This document shows, in pieces, positions 55,748 through 64,000 of a DNA stretch of 64,000 nucleotides (position 1 is its first letter; each line of letters begins with the position of its first letter). The stretch is from Clostridia bacterium (lineage in GTDB: Bacteria; Bacillota; Peptococcia; DRI-13; UBA5745): NCBI GenBank assembly GCA_018436095.1, contig JAHDMJ010000008.1:124001-188000 (forward strand), written 5' to 3'. The position numbers and the translations under genes are program-made. Below the pieces are notes generated by a model. It saw only the letters and a program-made list of their open reading frames with translations, did no database searches and was not told where the DNA came from.

Positions 55748-58039
55748 ATGACAGTAGGAGAAAGAAAAATCAGGGTGGACGCTTTTGCCAAGGTTACCGG
55801 CCAGGCAAAATATACGGAGGATCTTTTGCCGGTAAATCATTTGACGGCTATGCTTTTGCGCAGTACTGTGGCAAACGGCCTCGTTACTAAAATGGACGTT
55901 TCCAAAGCCCGGCAAGTGAAGGGGGTAGTGCGTATCGTCACCTGCTTTGAGGTGCCGGACATTACCTTTCCCACAGCCGGCCATCCTTGGTCCACAGATC
56001 CCGGCCATCAGGATGTGGCGGACCGGAGGCTGCTCAATCGCCGGGTTCGCTATTACGGCGATGAGATTGCAGCGGTAATAGCGGAAGATGAATTGGCCTG
56101 CAAAGAAGCTTTAAGCCTCATCAACGTGGAATATGAAGAATATCATCCATTGCTGACACCCGCCCAGGCCATGGCGCCCGGGGCGGCGGCTATTCAGGAG
56201 GACTTTCCCGGCAATGTGCTGAAAGCAACTTCCTACAGCTTCGGCGCTTTCGATTGGGCAAACCCCGGTGAAGGCATCAAGATTATTGAAGGAGATTACC
56301 ACACTCAGGCCGTTCAGCATTGCCATATCGAAAAACCGGTGAGCTACGCCTACATGGACAATGAACGGATCGTCGTCGTCAGCTCCACTCAGATTCCTCA
56401 TATCGTCCGCCGGGTCATCGGCCAGGCCTTAGGCATCGGCTGGGGCAAGATCAGGGTAATCAAGCCTTACATCGGCGGCGGCTTCGGCAATAAGCAGGAG
56501 GTGCTCTATGAGCCCCTCAATGCCTATCTCACCACTTTAGTGGGCGGCCGTGCCGTGCTCTTGGCTATTTCCAGGGAAGAGACGTTTTACGCCACCAGAA
56601 TCCGCCACAGCATTGATTTTCATATCAAAACCGCCGTTGATCAAAAGGGCCGGTTTTTAGCCCGGCAGGTAGAGGCCATATCAAACCAGGGAGGCTATGC
56701 TTCCCATGGCCACGCCATTGTGGCCAATGCCGTCAACGGTTTTCGCCATCTCTATCAGTCGGAAAAGCTGGTGGAGGGCAAGGCCTATACCGTCTACACC
56801 AATCTGCCCAGCGCCGGCGCCATGCGGGGTTATGGCATACCCCAGATCAGCTTTGCTATGGAATCTCACATAGAAGATATTGCCGCCGGGCTGGGTATGG
56901 ACCCCCTGACTTTGCGGCGGCAAAACGCTATGCAGGCCGGTTACGTGGATCCCGGCACCGGCATTACCTGCCACAGCTCCGGCCTGGATGAATGCATGGA
57001 AAAAGGGCGGCAGCTTATTGACTGGGACAGCAAGCGCCAGGCTTACAGCCGGCAGACCGGCAATGTACGCCGGGGAGTGGGTATGGCCATTTTCTCTTAT
57101 AAGACAGGGGTTTATCCCATATCCCTGGAAACTTCCAGCTGCCGGATGATTCTCAACCAGGACGGTACCGCCCAGCTCCATATGGGAGCCACAGAAATCG
57201 GCCAGGGAGCGGATACAGTCTTAACCCAGATGGCGGCAGAAGCGGCAGGCTTGCGTTTTGAGAATGTACATGTTGTTTCTTTCCAGGATACGGATGTGGC
57301 TCCTTTTGATACCGGCGCCTATGCTTCCCGCCAGACTTATGTAAGCGGCAAAGCCGTCGTCAAAACGGCTAAACTTTTCAAGGCCAGGATTCTGGAATAC
57401 TGTGCCGATTTGCTGCAAAGGGACAAGGAGGATCTGGATCTTAAGGATTCGCAAATACTGGACCGCCAGACGGGGGAGGTGCTTTCCGAATTGGGGCCAT
57501 TGGCTCTGGAAGCCTTTTACAGCCTGGACAAATCCCTCCATATTACAGCGGAAAGCACCAATCACTGCAAGGAAAATACATATTCCTTCGGCGCCTGTTT
57601 TGCCGAGGTAGAAGTAGATATTGCTTTGGGCAAGGTCAAAGTTTTGGAACTGCTGGATGTCCATGACAGCGGACGGCTAATCAACCCTCAGCTTGCCGAA
57701 GCTCAGGTCCACGGCGGCATGAGCATGGGTTTGGGCTATGCCTTCAGCGAACAGCTCCTTTATGATGCTAAAGGCCGCATGCTGAACGGCAACTTTTTGG
57801 ATTATAAAATCGGCACCAGTATGGATACGCCGGAGCTGCAAGTGGACTTTGTGGAGACCGATGATCCTACAGGCCCCTTTGGCAACAAGTCCTTGGGTGA
57901 GCCGCCTACGATTCCTCAATCCGGCGCTTTGCGCAATGCTATTTACCATGCTACCGGCGTAGCCCTCAACAGCTTGCCGATGTCCCCCCAGCGGCTCATT
58001 GAAGAATTTGCTGTCGCCGGGCTTTTGGGAAAGGAGTGA
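55748..58039 (+). CDS. xdhA: Xanthine dehydrogenase, molybdenum-binding subunit
   Basis: Large subunit of a molybdenum hydroxylase, 763 residues, close to the length of E. coli XdhA. Landmarks: GERKIRVDAFAKVTGQAKYTEDL at the start, IGGGFGNKQEV (about 241-251), NLPSAGAMRGYGIPQ (about 352-366), GATEIGQGADTVLTQMAAE (about 479-497), AYASRQTYVSGKAVV and the catalytic-Glu segment KSLGEPPTIPQSG (about 715-727). It hydroxylates xanthine to urate (or hypoxanthine to xanthine) with electrons passed to the FAD/2Fe-2S subunit encoded next. AAAGGGGGG precedes the ATG. Confidence 0.88.
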   Translation: MTVGERKIRVDAFAKVTGQAKYTEDLLPVNHLTAMLLRSTVANGLVTKMDVSKARQVKGVVRIVTCFEVPDITFPTAGHPWSTDPGHQDVADRRLLNRRVRYYGDEIAAVIAEDELACKEALSLINVEYEEYHPLLTPAQAMAPGAAAIQEDFPGNVLKATSYSFGAFDWANPGEGIKIIEGDYHTQAVQHCHIEKPVSYAYMDNERIVVVSSTQIPHIVRRVIGQALGIGWGKIRVIKPYIGGGFGNKQEVLYEPLNAYLTTLVGGRAVLLAISREETFYATRIRHSIDFHIKTAVDQKGRFLARQVEAISNQGGYASHGHAIVANAVNGFRHLYQSEKLVEGKAYTVYTNLPSAGAMRGYGIPQISFAMESHIEDIAAGLGMDPLTLRRQNAMQAGYVDPGTGITCHSSGLDECMEKGRQLIDWDSKRQAYSRQTGNVRRGVGMAIFSYKTGVYPISLETSSCRMILNQDGTAQLHMGATEIGQGADTVLTQMAAEAAGLRFENVHVVSFQDTDVAPFDTGAYASRQTYVSGKAVVKTAKLFKARILEYCADLLQRDKEDLDLKDSQILDRQTGEVLSELGPLALEAFYSLDKSLHITAESTNHCKENTYSFGACFAEVEVDIALGKVKVLELLDVHDSGRLINPQLAEAQVHGGMSMGLGYAFSEQLLYDAKGRMLNGNFLDYKIGTSMDTPELQVDFVETDDPTGPFGNKSLGEPPTIPQSGALRNAIYHATGVALNSLPMSPQRLIEEFAVAGLLGKE

Positions 58040-58045
58040 GAAGAT

Positions 58046-59533
58046 ATGTTTGCCATTAATAGTTATGTTCAAGCAAAGACCCTGACGGAAGCTTTGCAGT
58101 ATAAGCAAGCAAATCCCAAAGCCCGCTGGATTGCCGGCGGCAGCGACCTGCTGATTCAGATCAGGGAGGGCAAGCTGGCGGTTGCCGATCTTATTGCTAT
58201 CCGGGATATTCCGGAGCTTACGGGCATTACCTTGGATGGGGCGGAGAATATCCATATCGGACCTTTATCAACTTTTGGCCAGATAGCTGCCGACCCGGTC
58301 ATCCAAAGCAGAATTCCCCTGCTGGGCCGGGCGGTGGATCAGGCCGGCGGCCCCCAACTGCGAAACGTAGGCACCATCGGCGGCAATATTTGCAATGGGG
58401 CTACCAGCGCCGACAGCGCTGCCAGCCTTTTTGTGCTGGAGGCCGTGCTGGTTTTAACCCGGCTGGATGAAGCCGGCCGTTTGGTCAATGAAGAAAAGGC
58501 CATCGGCGGCTTTTATCAGGGCCCCGGCCGGGTGGATATAGCTCCTGATCAAATGCTGACGGATATTTATATCCCCAAAGAGAAATACCAGAACTTTTTT
58601 GGCCATTATACGAAATACTCCATGCGCAACGCCATGGATATCGCCACTTTAGGCTGCGCCGTTTACAGCCGCTTTAGCGATGACTTGTCAAGAATTGAAG
58701 AGGTGCGCCTGGCTTACGGCGTAGCCGGCCCCACACCCTGCCGCTGCCCCCAGGCCGAAAAAGCCTTGATTGGGATGGAGCCGGGGGAAGAAGCCTTCCG
58801 TAAATTAGGCAGCCTGGCTTTAGAAGAAATTAATCCCCGGGATTCCTGGCGGGCTTCCCGCTCTTTCCGGCTGCAGTTGGCCGAAGAGCTGGCTTACCGC
58901 AGCGGCCTGGCTTGCTTTGAAGAAGCCCGGCTGGCCAAGGGGGCTGCCGGCGGGCAAGGCTCTGCCAGGGCGGAGACTGCCTTGAAAGAAAGTGCCGGCT
59001 TGAAAGAGGGGGCCGCTCCGGCGCAAGAAGCGGAGAAGGCCCCGGCAGGTTTCGGCGATCAGCGCCGCTGGTTTATGAGCTGTACCGTTAACGGCAGGCC
59101 TGTGGAAGTGGCCATCGATAACCGGGAATCCCTGGCGGACATGCTGCGCAATCATCTGGGGCTGACCAGCGTCAAGAAGGGCTGTGATGTGGGAGAATGC
59201 GGCGCTTGCACTGTTTTGGTGGATGGCAAATCCATCGATTCCTGCATTTATCTGGCCCGCTGGGCCGAAGGCAAGCATATTTTGACCACCGAAGGCCTGC
59301 GGGGTGCGGAAAACGAATTATCCATCGTCCAGCAAGCGTTTATTGATGAAGCAGCCGTACAATGCGGCTTTTGCACGCCGGGCCTGATCATGACGGCCAC
59401 GGAGATCGTCGACAGCGGCCGCCGCTATAGCCGGGAGGAATTACGGCGGTTGATTTCCGGCCATCTTTGCCGCTGCACCGGCTACCAAAACATCTTAAAT
59501 GCGGTGGAAAAGGTGGCAGGCATAGAGAAGTGA
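58046..59533 (+). CDS. Fused FAD and 2Fe-2S subunit of xanthine dehydrogenase
   Basis: A 495-residue fusion. Residues 1-290 match the CoxM-type FAD subunit (AGGSDLLIQIREG, then GGPQLRNVGTIGGNICNGATSADS). About 300-340 is an Ala/Gly/Glu-rich linker. Residues 343-495 match the small subunit with a plant-type 2Fe-2S site (GCDVGECGACTVLVDG) and a second site (CGFCTPG and CRCTG). It thus combines the roles of E. coli XdhB and XdhC in the order FAD then Fe-S, the reverse of the order in animal xanthine dehydrogenase. Its stop overlaps the SDR start by four bases (GTGA). Confidence 0.9.
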   Translation: MFAINSYVQAKTLTEALQYKQANPKARWIAGGSDLLIQIREGKLAVADLIAIRDIPELTGITLDGAENIHIGPLSTFGQIAADPVIQSRIPLLGRAVDQAGGPQLRNVGTIGGNICNGATSADSAASLFVLEAVLVLTRLDEAGRLVNEEKAIGGFYQGPGRVDIAPDQMLTDIYIPKEKYQNFFGHYTKYSMRNAMDIATLGCAVYSRFSDDLSRIEEVRLAYGVAGPTPCRCPQAEKALIGMEPGEEAFRKLGSLALEEINPRDSWRASRSFRLQLAEELAYRSGLACFEEARLAKGAAGGQGSARAETALKESAGLKEGAAPAQEAEKAPAGFGDQRRWFMSCTVNGRPVEVAIDNRESLADMLRNHLGLTSVKKGCDVGECGACTVLVDGKSIDSCIYLARWAEGKHILTTEGLRGAENELSIVQQAFIDEAAVQCGFCTPGLIMTATEIVDSGRRYSREELRRLISGHLCRCTGYQNILNAVEKVAGIEK

Positions 59534-60264
59534 AAAAAACCGTTCTCATTACCGGCGCTTCCGGCGGCATCGGCCAGGCTCTGGTCCGCTGCTTTGGAGC
59601 AGCCGGCTACCAAATCGCCATACATTACCACAAAAACCGCCGGGGAGCAGAAGCTGCCCGGCAAGCCGCTGGGGCAGCAGGAGCCGTTGCTCAGTGTTAT
59701 GGGGCGGATATTCGCCATAGCCGGGAGGTGGAGGCTATGGTGGCCAAAGCAGAGGCGGAGCTGGGGGAAATTACCCATTTAATTAACAATGCCGGCTTTG
59801 GCCAGCAAAAGCTCTTTACCGAGATCAGCGACAGCGAATGGGAAGATATGTTTGCCGTCCACGTTCACGGCGCCTTTTACTGCAGCAGGGAAGTGCTGCC
59901 TGCCATGATCCGCCGGCAAAAAGGCTCCATCATTAATATTTCCTCCATTTGGGGCCAAACCGGCGCCTCCTGTGAAGTTCATTACTCCGCCGCCAAAGCG
60001 GCTCTTGAAGGTATGACTAAAGCCCTGGCCAAAGAGCTGGGGCCTTCGGGTATCCGGGTTAATGCCTTGGCTCCCGGCGTAATCGACACGCCAATGAATG
60101 GCTGCTTCGATAAAGAAGTGATGGCCCAGTTAGCGGAATCCACCGCCCTGGGCCGTTTAGGCCTGCCGGAGGAAGTGGCCCGGCTGGCATTATTCTTATC
60201 CGGAGAGGAAGCCTCCTACATTACCGGCCAGATTTTTGGTATTAATGGCGGCTTTGTGATTTAG
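59530..60264 (+). CDS. Short-chain dehydrogenase/reductase (FabG-like)
   Basis: A 244-residue SDR. Cofactor motif TGASGGIGQ (about 8-16), NNAGFGQ (about 86-92), catalytic Ser in INISSIWG (about 137-144) and YSAAKAALEG (about 152-161). The GTG at 59530 overlaps the previous stop and fits the usual SDR N-terminus; upstream codons are the Fe-S domain in another frame. Most like 3-oxoacyl-ACP reductase, but its place in a purine operon suggests another keto substrate or simple hitch-hiking. Confidence 0.87.
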   Translation: MKKTVLITGASGGIGQALVRCFGAAGYQIAIHYHKNRRGAEAARQAAGAAGAVAQCYGADIRHSREVEAMVAKAEAELGEITHLINNAGFGQQKLFTEISDSEWEDMFAVHVHGAFYCSREVLPAMIRRQKGSIINISSIWGQTGASCEVHYSAAKAALEGMTKALAKELGPSGIRVNALAPGVIDTPMNGCFDKEVMAQLAESTALGRLGLPEEVARLALFLSGEEASYITGQIFGINGGFVI

Positions 60265-60338
60265 CCATTGAAAAGCAGGACAAACTATCATAAAATAAAA
60301 TATTATAGATTGCCGGCTGCCGGCGGAGGAGAATGAGT

Positions 60339-60914
60339 ATGGAACTATTGAAGAATAGGATTCGCGAGGAGGGCCGTGTGAAAGCCGGCAACATTCTTAA
60401 GGTGGACAGCTTTCTCAACCATCAGATGGATATCAGCCTTTTTAACGAGATGGGCAAGGAATTCAGCCGGCTTTATGCCGGTGAAGGCGTAAACAAAATC
60501 TTGACTTTAGAGGCTTCCGGCATCGGCTTGGCTGTCATCACCGCTCAGCATTTCGGCAATTGTCCTGTAATCTTTGCCAAAAAGACGAAATCAAAAAATC
60601 TTGACGGCGATCTCTACCTGGCCCAGGTTACTTCCTTTACCAGAGGCAATACCTTTGATATCCAGGTAGCCAAAAAGTACCTTGACGCCGGGGACAGAGT
60701 GCTGATCATTGACGACTTTCTGGCCACCGGCGCCGCTCTTTTAGGTATGGTAGATATTGTTGCCCAATCCGGAGCTCATCTGGTGGGGTGCGGTATCGTC
60801 ATTGAGAAAGGGTTTCAAGAAGGCGGCTCCCTGCTGAGGGAGCAAGGGGTCCGGGTGGAATCCCTGGCTATCATTAAAGCCTTCGAAGGCGACCAGGTTA
60901 TTTTTGCCGAATAG
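60339..60914 (+). CDS. xpt: Xanthine phosphoribosyltransferase
   Basis: Converts xanthine and PRPP to XMP, a salvage step in the cytoplasm. The 191-residue protein shows the Xpt start MELLKNRIREEGRVKAGNILKVDSFLNHQ (quoted in part), LTLEASGIGLAVITA (about 60-74) and the PRPP loop VLIIDDFLATGAALLGM (about 123-139). ATG 60339 has GGAGGA at 8 bases, whereas ATG 60333 is too close. Unlike many xpt genes it has no purine or xanthine aptamer directly upstream; it may share the guaD transcript (74-base gap after the SDR gene). Confidence 0.95.
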   Translation: MELLKNRIREEGRVKAGNILKVDSFLNHQMDISLFNEMGKEFSRLYAGEGVNKILTLEASGIGLAVITAQHFGNCPVIFAKKTKSKNLDGDLYLAQVTSFTRGNTFDIQVAKKYLDAGDRVLIIDDFLATGAALLGMVDIVAQSGAHLVGCGIVIEKGFQEGGSLLREQGVRVESLAIIKAFEGDQVIFAE

Positions 60915-60986
60915 CGATGAAAATAAGCGGAAGGCCTTCCAATTTGTATACTGACGCACATCTAAAAATAAGCAAGGAGGATGATC

Positions 60987-62492
60987 ATGGCTTACATTTT
61001 TCCCGAACCTTCCCGTACCTTTGGCGAGTATTTGCTGATTCCCGGCTTTTCTTCCAAGGAGTGTATTCCCGCCAATGTCAGTCTAAAAACTCCTTTGGCC
61101 AAATATAAAAAAGGCCAAAAGCCAGAAATCCTTTTGAATGTCCCTTTAGTTTCGGCCATCATGCAATCGGTTTCCGATGATAAGATGGCTATTGCTTTAG
61201 CTAAAGAAGGGGGCGTATCCTTTATTTTCTGCTCCCAATCCATTGAAAGCCAGACACAAATGGTGGCCAGGGTCAAAAGCTATAAAGCCGGCTTTGTACC
61301 CAGTGATTCCAATATTACACCGGAGAGCACTTTGGAAGAAGTGCTCAAATTGAAAGCCCGAACCGGCCATTCCACTATGCCTGTTACCACAGACGGCACC
61401 CCCAACGGCCGGCTGGTAGGCTTGGTGACCAGCCGGGATTACCGGCCCAGCCGGATGGCTCCCCAGACCAAAGTAAAAACCTTCATGACCAGTTTTGAGG
61501 ATTTGATTTGGGCTCCGGACACCACAACCCTCAGCGAGGCCAACGACATTATTTGGGAACATAAGCTGAATGCTCTGCCTTTGGTGGACAAAGAGCAAAG
61601 GTTAAAATACATCGTGTTCCGTAAAGATTACGACAGCCACAAGGAACATGCCAATGAGCTTTTAGACAGCCAAAAACGTTATCTGGTGGGGGCAGGCATC
61701 AATACCAGAGATTATCAGGAACGGATCCCCGCCCTGGTGGAAGCCGGCGCCAACGTGTTGTGTATAGATTCCTCCGAAGGCCATAGCCAGTGGCAGGGGG
61801 ATACCTTGGCCTGGGCACGGGATAATTACGGCGACAGCGTCAAAATCGGTGCCGGCAATGTGGTGGACCGGGAAGGCTTCCTTTATCTTGTGAAAGCCGG
61901 CGCTGATTTTATTAAAGTAGGTATTGGCGGCGGTTCTATCTGCATCACCCGGGAGCAAAAGGGCATCGGCCGGGGGCAGGCTACGGCTTTAATCGAGGTA
62001 GCTAAAGCCCGGCAGGAGTATTATGAGGAAACCGGTATTTATGTGCCGATTTGTTCCGACGGCGGCATCGTCCATGATTACCACATGACCCTGGCTTTGG
62101 CTATGGGAGCGGATTTCCTGATGCTGGGCCGTTACTTTGCCCGCTTTGACGAAAGCCCCACCAATAAAGTGCTGGTAGGCGGCAATTATATGAAAGAGTA
62201 TTGGGGCGAAGGCTCCAACCGGGCCAGAAACTGGCAGCGCTATGATATGGGCGGCGAAGATAAGCTGTCCTTTGAAGAAGGGGTAGACTCCTACGTGCCT
62301 TACGCCGGCCGTCTTAAAGACAACGTCAGCGTATCGTTAAACAAAGTGAAATCCACCATGTGCAATTGCGGCGTTTTGACCATCCCTGATTTGCAGGAAA
62401 ATGCCCGCCTCACTTTGGTTTCCTCCACCAGCATCGTGGAAGGCAGCCATCACGATGTGGTACTGAAAGAAAGCAAGCAATCCAATTTTTAG
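60987..62492 (+). CDS. guaB: IMP dehydrogenase, Tritrichomonas-like form
   Basis: Oxidises IMP to XMP with NAD+, the committed step to guanine nucleotides. A 501-residue protein with a (beta/alpha)8 barrel interrupted by a CBS pair (about 95-220). The catalytic cysteine loop is [20 protein letters not shown] (about 313-332). The flap carries the Arg-Tyr pair in WQRYDMGGE, followed by [10 protein letters not shown]. The N-terminal YLLIPGFSS and the end (STMCNCG) are strikingly like the protozoan T. foetus enzyme as I remember it. ATG 60987 has AAGGAGG 6 bases upstream. It follows xpt by 72 bases. Confidence 0.93.
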   Translation: MAYIFPEPSRTFGEYLLIPGFSSKECIPANVSLKTPLAKYKKGQKPEILLNVPLVSAIMQSVSDDKMAIALAKEGGVSFIFCSQSIESQTQMVARVKSYKAGFVPSDSNITPESTLEEVLKLKARTGHSTMPVTTDGTPNGRLVGLVTSRDYRPSRMAPQTKVKTFMTSFEDLIWAPDTTTLSEANDIIWEHKLNALPLVDKEQRLKYIVFRKDYDSHKEHANELLDSQKRYLVGAGINTRDYQERIPALVEAGANVLCIDSSEGHSQWQGDTLAWARDNYGDSVKIGAGNVVDREGFLYLVKAGADFIKVGIGGGSICITREQKGIGRGQATALIEVAKARQEYYEETGIYVPICSDGGIVHDYHMTLALAMGADFLMLGRYFARFDESPTNKVLVGGNYMKEYWGEGSNRARNWQRYDMGGEDKLSFEEGVDSYVPYAGRLKDNVSVSLNKVKSTMCNCGVLTIPDLQENARLTLVSSTSIVEGSHHDVVLKESKQSNF

Positions 62493-62531
62493 CCGAAGGG
62501 GGCTTGTATTCCGCCCTGAATCAGTGTAAAA

Positions 62532-62552
62532 TATAATTGATAATAATTATTA
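62532..62552 (+). promoter_or_regulatory. Possible PerR/Fur-type operator before dfx
   Basis: TATAAT (62532-62537) is followed by TAATAATTATTA (62541-62552), a perfect AT-rich palindrome within a longer TGATAAT-like stretch resembling PerR/Fur boxes. No good -35 was found at standard spacing. Confidence 0.4.
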
Positions 62553-62600
62553 ATTACTAATTATTACTAGTAAGAGGACAGAAAAGGGGGTTTTTTTGTT

Positions 62601-62984
62601 ATGGTTAAACAGCAGAACTTTTTCATTTGCGAAATTTGCGGCAATCTGGTGGGAATGATTGATAATACCGGTATTCCTATGGTATGCTGCGGTAAGCACA
62701 TGACGGAGCTGAAAGCCAATACTACCGATGCCTCTCAGGAAAAACACGTTCCTGTAGTTGAGGTAGACGGCGACAAAGTCAAGGTTAAAGTCGGCTCCGC
62801 TCCTCATCCTATGACTGAGCAGCATTTGATTACCTGGATTTATTTACAGACGGAAAAAGGCGGCCAAAGAAAGAACCTGAAAGCCGGCGACGAGCCGGAA
62901 GCCCTTTTCTCTGTTATCGAAGACAAGGCTGTGGCAGCTTTTGCTTACTGCAACCTGCATAGTCTATGGAAGACAGATATCTAA
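62601..62984 (+). CDS. dfx: Desulfoferrodoxin (superoxide reductase)
   Basis: Reduces superoxide to hydrogen peroxide in anaerobes. The 127-residue two-domain protein has a rubredoxin-like centre I (CEIC at about 10-13 and CC at about 29-30). Centre II carries the expected ligands: EKHVPVV (about 47-53), HPMTEQHLITWI (about 70-81) and the final CNLHSLW with Cys and His. GGGGG precedes the ATG at relaxed distance. A terminator follows, so it is a single-gene unit; its presence supports an anaerobic lifestyle. Confidence 0.95.
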   Translation: MVKQQNFFICEICGNLVGMIDNTGIPMVCCGKHMTELKANTTDASQEKHVPVVEVDGDKVKVKVGSAPHPMTEQHLITWIYLQTEKGGQRKNLKAGDEPEALFSVIEDKAVAAFAYCNLHSLWKTDI

Positions 62985-63016
62985 ATCCCAGCAATTGAAA
63001 AAAGTATTTTAATAAA

Positions 63017-63060
63017 AAGACGGATAGGCCGCGGACTGCGGTGACTATCCGTTCTTTTTT
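63017..63060 (+). terminator. Terminator after dfx
   Basis: AGACGGATAG pairs with CTATCCGTTCT around GCCGCGGACTGCGGTGA (which can form its own CCGC/GCGG stem), followed by a long T-run. Confidence 0.85.
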
Positions 63061-63101
63061 TGTGGTATACTTTTCTTAAAGGCAGGGAAGGAGGGGCTTG
63101 G

Positions 63102-64000
63102 GTGTCTCAATGGATGAAGCTGGACAATATCGGCATAGTCTATCCGGCGGTAGCCGGGGAAAACAATTCTGCCGTCTACCGGTTTTCTTTAATCTTTACC
63201 GAAAGGCTGGAAGCCGGTTTTTTGCAGCAGGCCCTGGATATAAGCCTGCCCCGTTATCCCATGCTGCAGCAAAAGCTGCGAAAAGGCCTGTTTTGGCGCT
63301 ATCTGGAAAAGGATGAACGCCGTTTTCTGGTGGAAAAAGACCAATACTATCCTTGCCGTTCCATGACCAAAGGGCCGGAAGCCGAGCCCTTAGTCAGAGT
63401 TCTTTACTATGAGCGGCGCCTGTCGGTGGAGATTTTTCATGGTCTTACCGACGGTACGGGGGCCGTGGAATTTATGAAAACTTTAGCTTTTGTTTATTTG
63501 CAATTGAAGGGCTATGCAGTGGAGGCAGAGGATTTGGTACGTCTGCCCCAGGAAGCTTTTTCTCAAGAGGAAGGGGAAGACAGCTTTCACCGTTATTATG
63601 CAGAGCTGGTTGAAGAAAAAAAGGAAGAACCCCTTGAAGACGTTATAGAGAGAAATCGCAAGGCCTACCAGATAGAAGGAGAATATTTTGAGCCTTACGG
63701 CAATCAAGTGGTCCATGGTATAATCTCCGTAGCCGCCCTGAAGGAAATTGCCGCCCGCCAAGGGGCCAGCATCAACGAATATCTTTTGGCTCTGGTTATT
63801 TACATGATTTATAAGCGCAGCGCCCTGGAACCGGGAGATAAGCGGCCTATCCGGGTTTCTGTACCGGTTAATTTGCGCCAGTTTTTTCCCAGCCGCACCC
63901 TGCGCAATTTTTTTGCCGTCACTTACATTGACATTCCCTGCAATCGGGAGCAAAGCCTGGAAAGAATTGTCGAGGAAGTTAAAGCCCAAATGCAGGTCAA
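63102..64000 (+). CDS. Condensation-domain-like acyltransferase, N-terminal part (runs off window)
   Basis: The frame is open from GTG 63102 to the end of the window (299 codons) and is preceded by GGAGGGG. The protein begins VSQWMKLDNIGIVYPAVAGE and contains LRKGLFWRYLE and the catalytic-type HxxxDG motif in IFHGLTDGTGA (about residues 113-123). This is the pattern of the alcohol acetyltransferase/condensation-like family found in many Clostridia. Such proteins transfer acyl groups to alcohols or amines; the substrate here is unknown. The C-terminus is outside the window. Confidence 0.8.
   Translation, partial: MSQWMKLDNIGIVYPAVAGENNSAVYRFSLIFTERLEAGFLQQALDISLPRYPMLQQKLRKGLFWRYLEKDERRFLVEKDQYYPCRSMTKGPEAEPLVRVLYYERRLSVEIFHGLTDGTGAVEFMKTLAFVYLQLKGYAVEAEDLVRLPQEAFSQEEGEDSFHRYYAELVEEKKEEPLEDVIERNRKAYQIEGEYFEPYGNQVVHGIISVAALKEIAARQGASINEYLLALVIYMIYKRSALEPGDKRPIRVSVPVNLRQFFPSRTLRNFFAVTYIDIPCNREQSLERIVEEVKAQMQV

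Noticed and set aside
60265-60338. Xanthine or guanine riboswitch before xpt
   Set aside because: The 74-base gap has only a small GCCGGC hairpin and none of the conserved aptamer blocks.
63483-63989. Minus-strand 168-codon frame at the end of the window
   Set aside because: It is antisense to the clear plus-strand condensation-domain-like gene starting at 63102.

Overview
The window comes from the chromosome of an anaerobic member of the Bacillota (Clostridia or Negativicutes type), with roughly half G+C. The evidence is T-box and purine/TPP riboswitch regulation, TTGACA/TATAAT promoters, strong AGGAGG ribosome binding sites, ECF vitamin transporters (BioY, ThiW), an Lsa-type ABC-F protein, a desulfoferrodoxin, and molybdenum hydroxylases with a PAS/sigma-54 activator. 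I see no phage or plasmid backbone. The genus cannot be fixed from the sequence alone.

Layout. 1-7.5 kb: 3' part of ileS, a BaiN/HI0933 flavoprotein, argC, a striking symmetric repeat array, then birA-bioY (biotin) and a small secreted protein. 7.7-12.1 kb: a chemoreceptor without a sensor domain, a nitroreductase/YciI pair, and a GntR (YtrA-type)-ABC operon behind a perfect operator dyad. 12.2-19.2 kb, minus strand: a BlaI/M56-peptidase pair, a TetR-controlled MacB/FtsX-type ABC operon with two operators, and a GNAT gene. 19.5-22.1 kb: an MBOAT/AlgJ-like polymer O-acetylation pair. 22.2-24.9 kb, minus strand: a T-box (specifier read as Leu CUG) controlling a YkvI-type permease and an iron alcohol dehydrogenase. 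24.9-25.6 kb: a 553-bp MITE-like element and tRNA-Ala(CGC). 25.7-28.7 kb: a DUF2088/UxaA sugar-acid operon and a small conserved-looking protein. 28.9-31.7 kb: a TPP riboswitch with thiW, then an Lsa-type ABC-F gene behind a leader-peptide attenuator. 31.7-38 kb: envelope/glycan genes (PIG-L deacetylase, GT2-GtrA, phosphodiester glycosidase, a membrane protein, a disordered protein). 38-42.9 kb: MATE transporter and a two-component system.

42.9-63 kb holds the most interesting block. Nine minus-strand genes (crotonase, two Zn-alcohol dehydrogenases, IlvD/Edd, cupin, PreA-like, HMGL-like, Nramp-like transporter, cyclase) appear to form one catabolic operon. It starts at a recognisable sigma-54 promoter and is divergent from a PAS/sigma-54 activator. 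Downstream on the plus strand is a purine operon: guanine deaminase, xanthine dehydrogenase (Moco subunit plus a fused FAD/2Fe-2S subunit), an SDR, xanthine phosphoribosyltransferase and an IMP dehydrogenase resembling the Tritrichomonas foetus enzyme. It is preceded by a guanine-type purine aptamer whose P3 arm is also the 5' arm of a terminator. That geometry predicts a guanine-activated (ON) switch for purine breakdown. The window ends with a desulfoferrodoxin gene and the 5' part of a condensation-domain-like acyltransferase gene.
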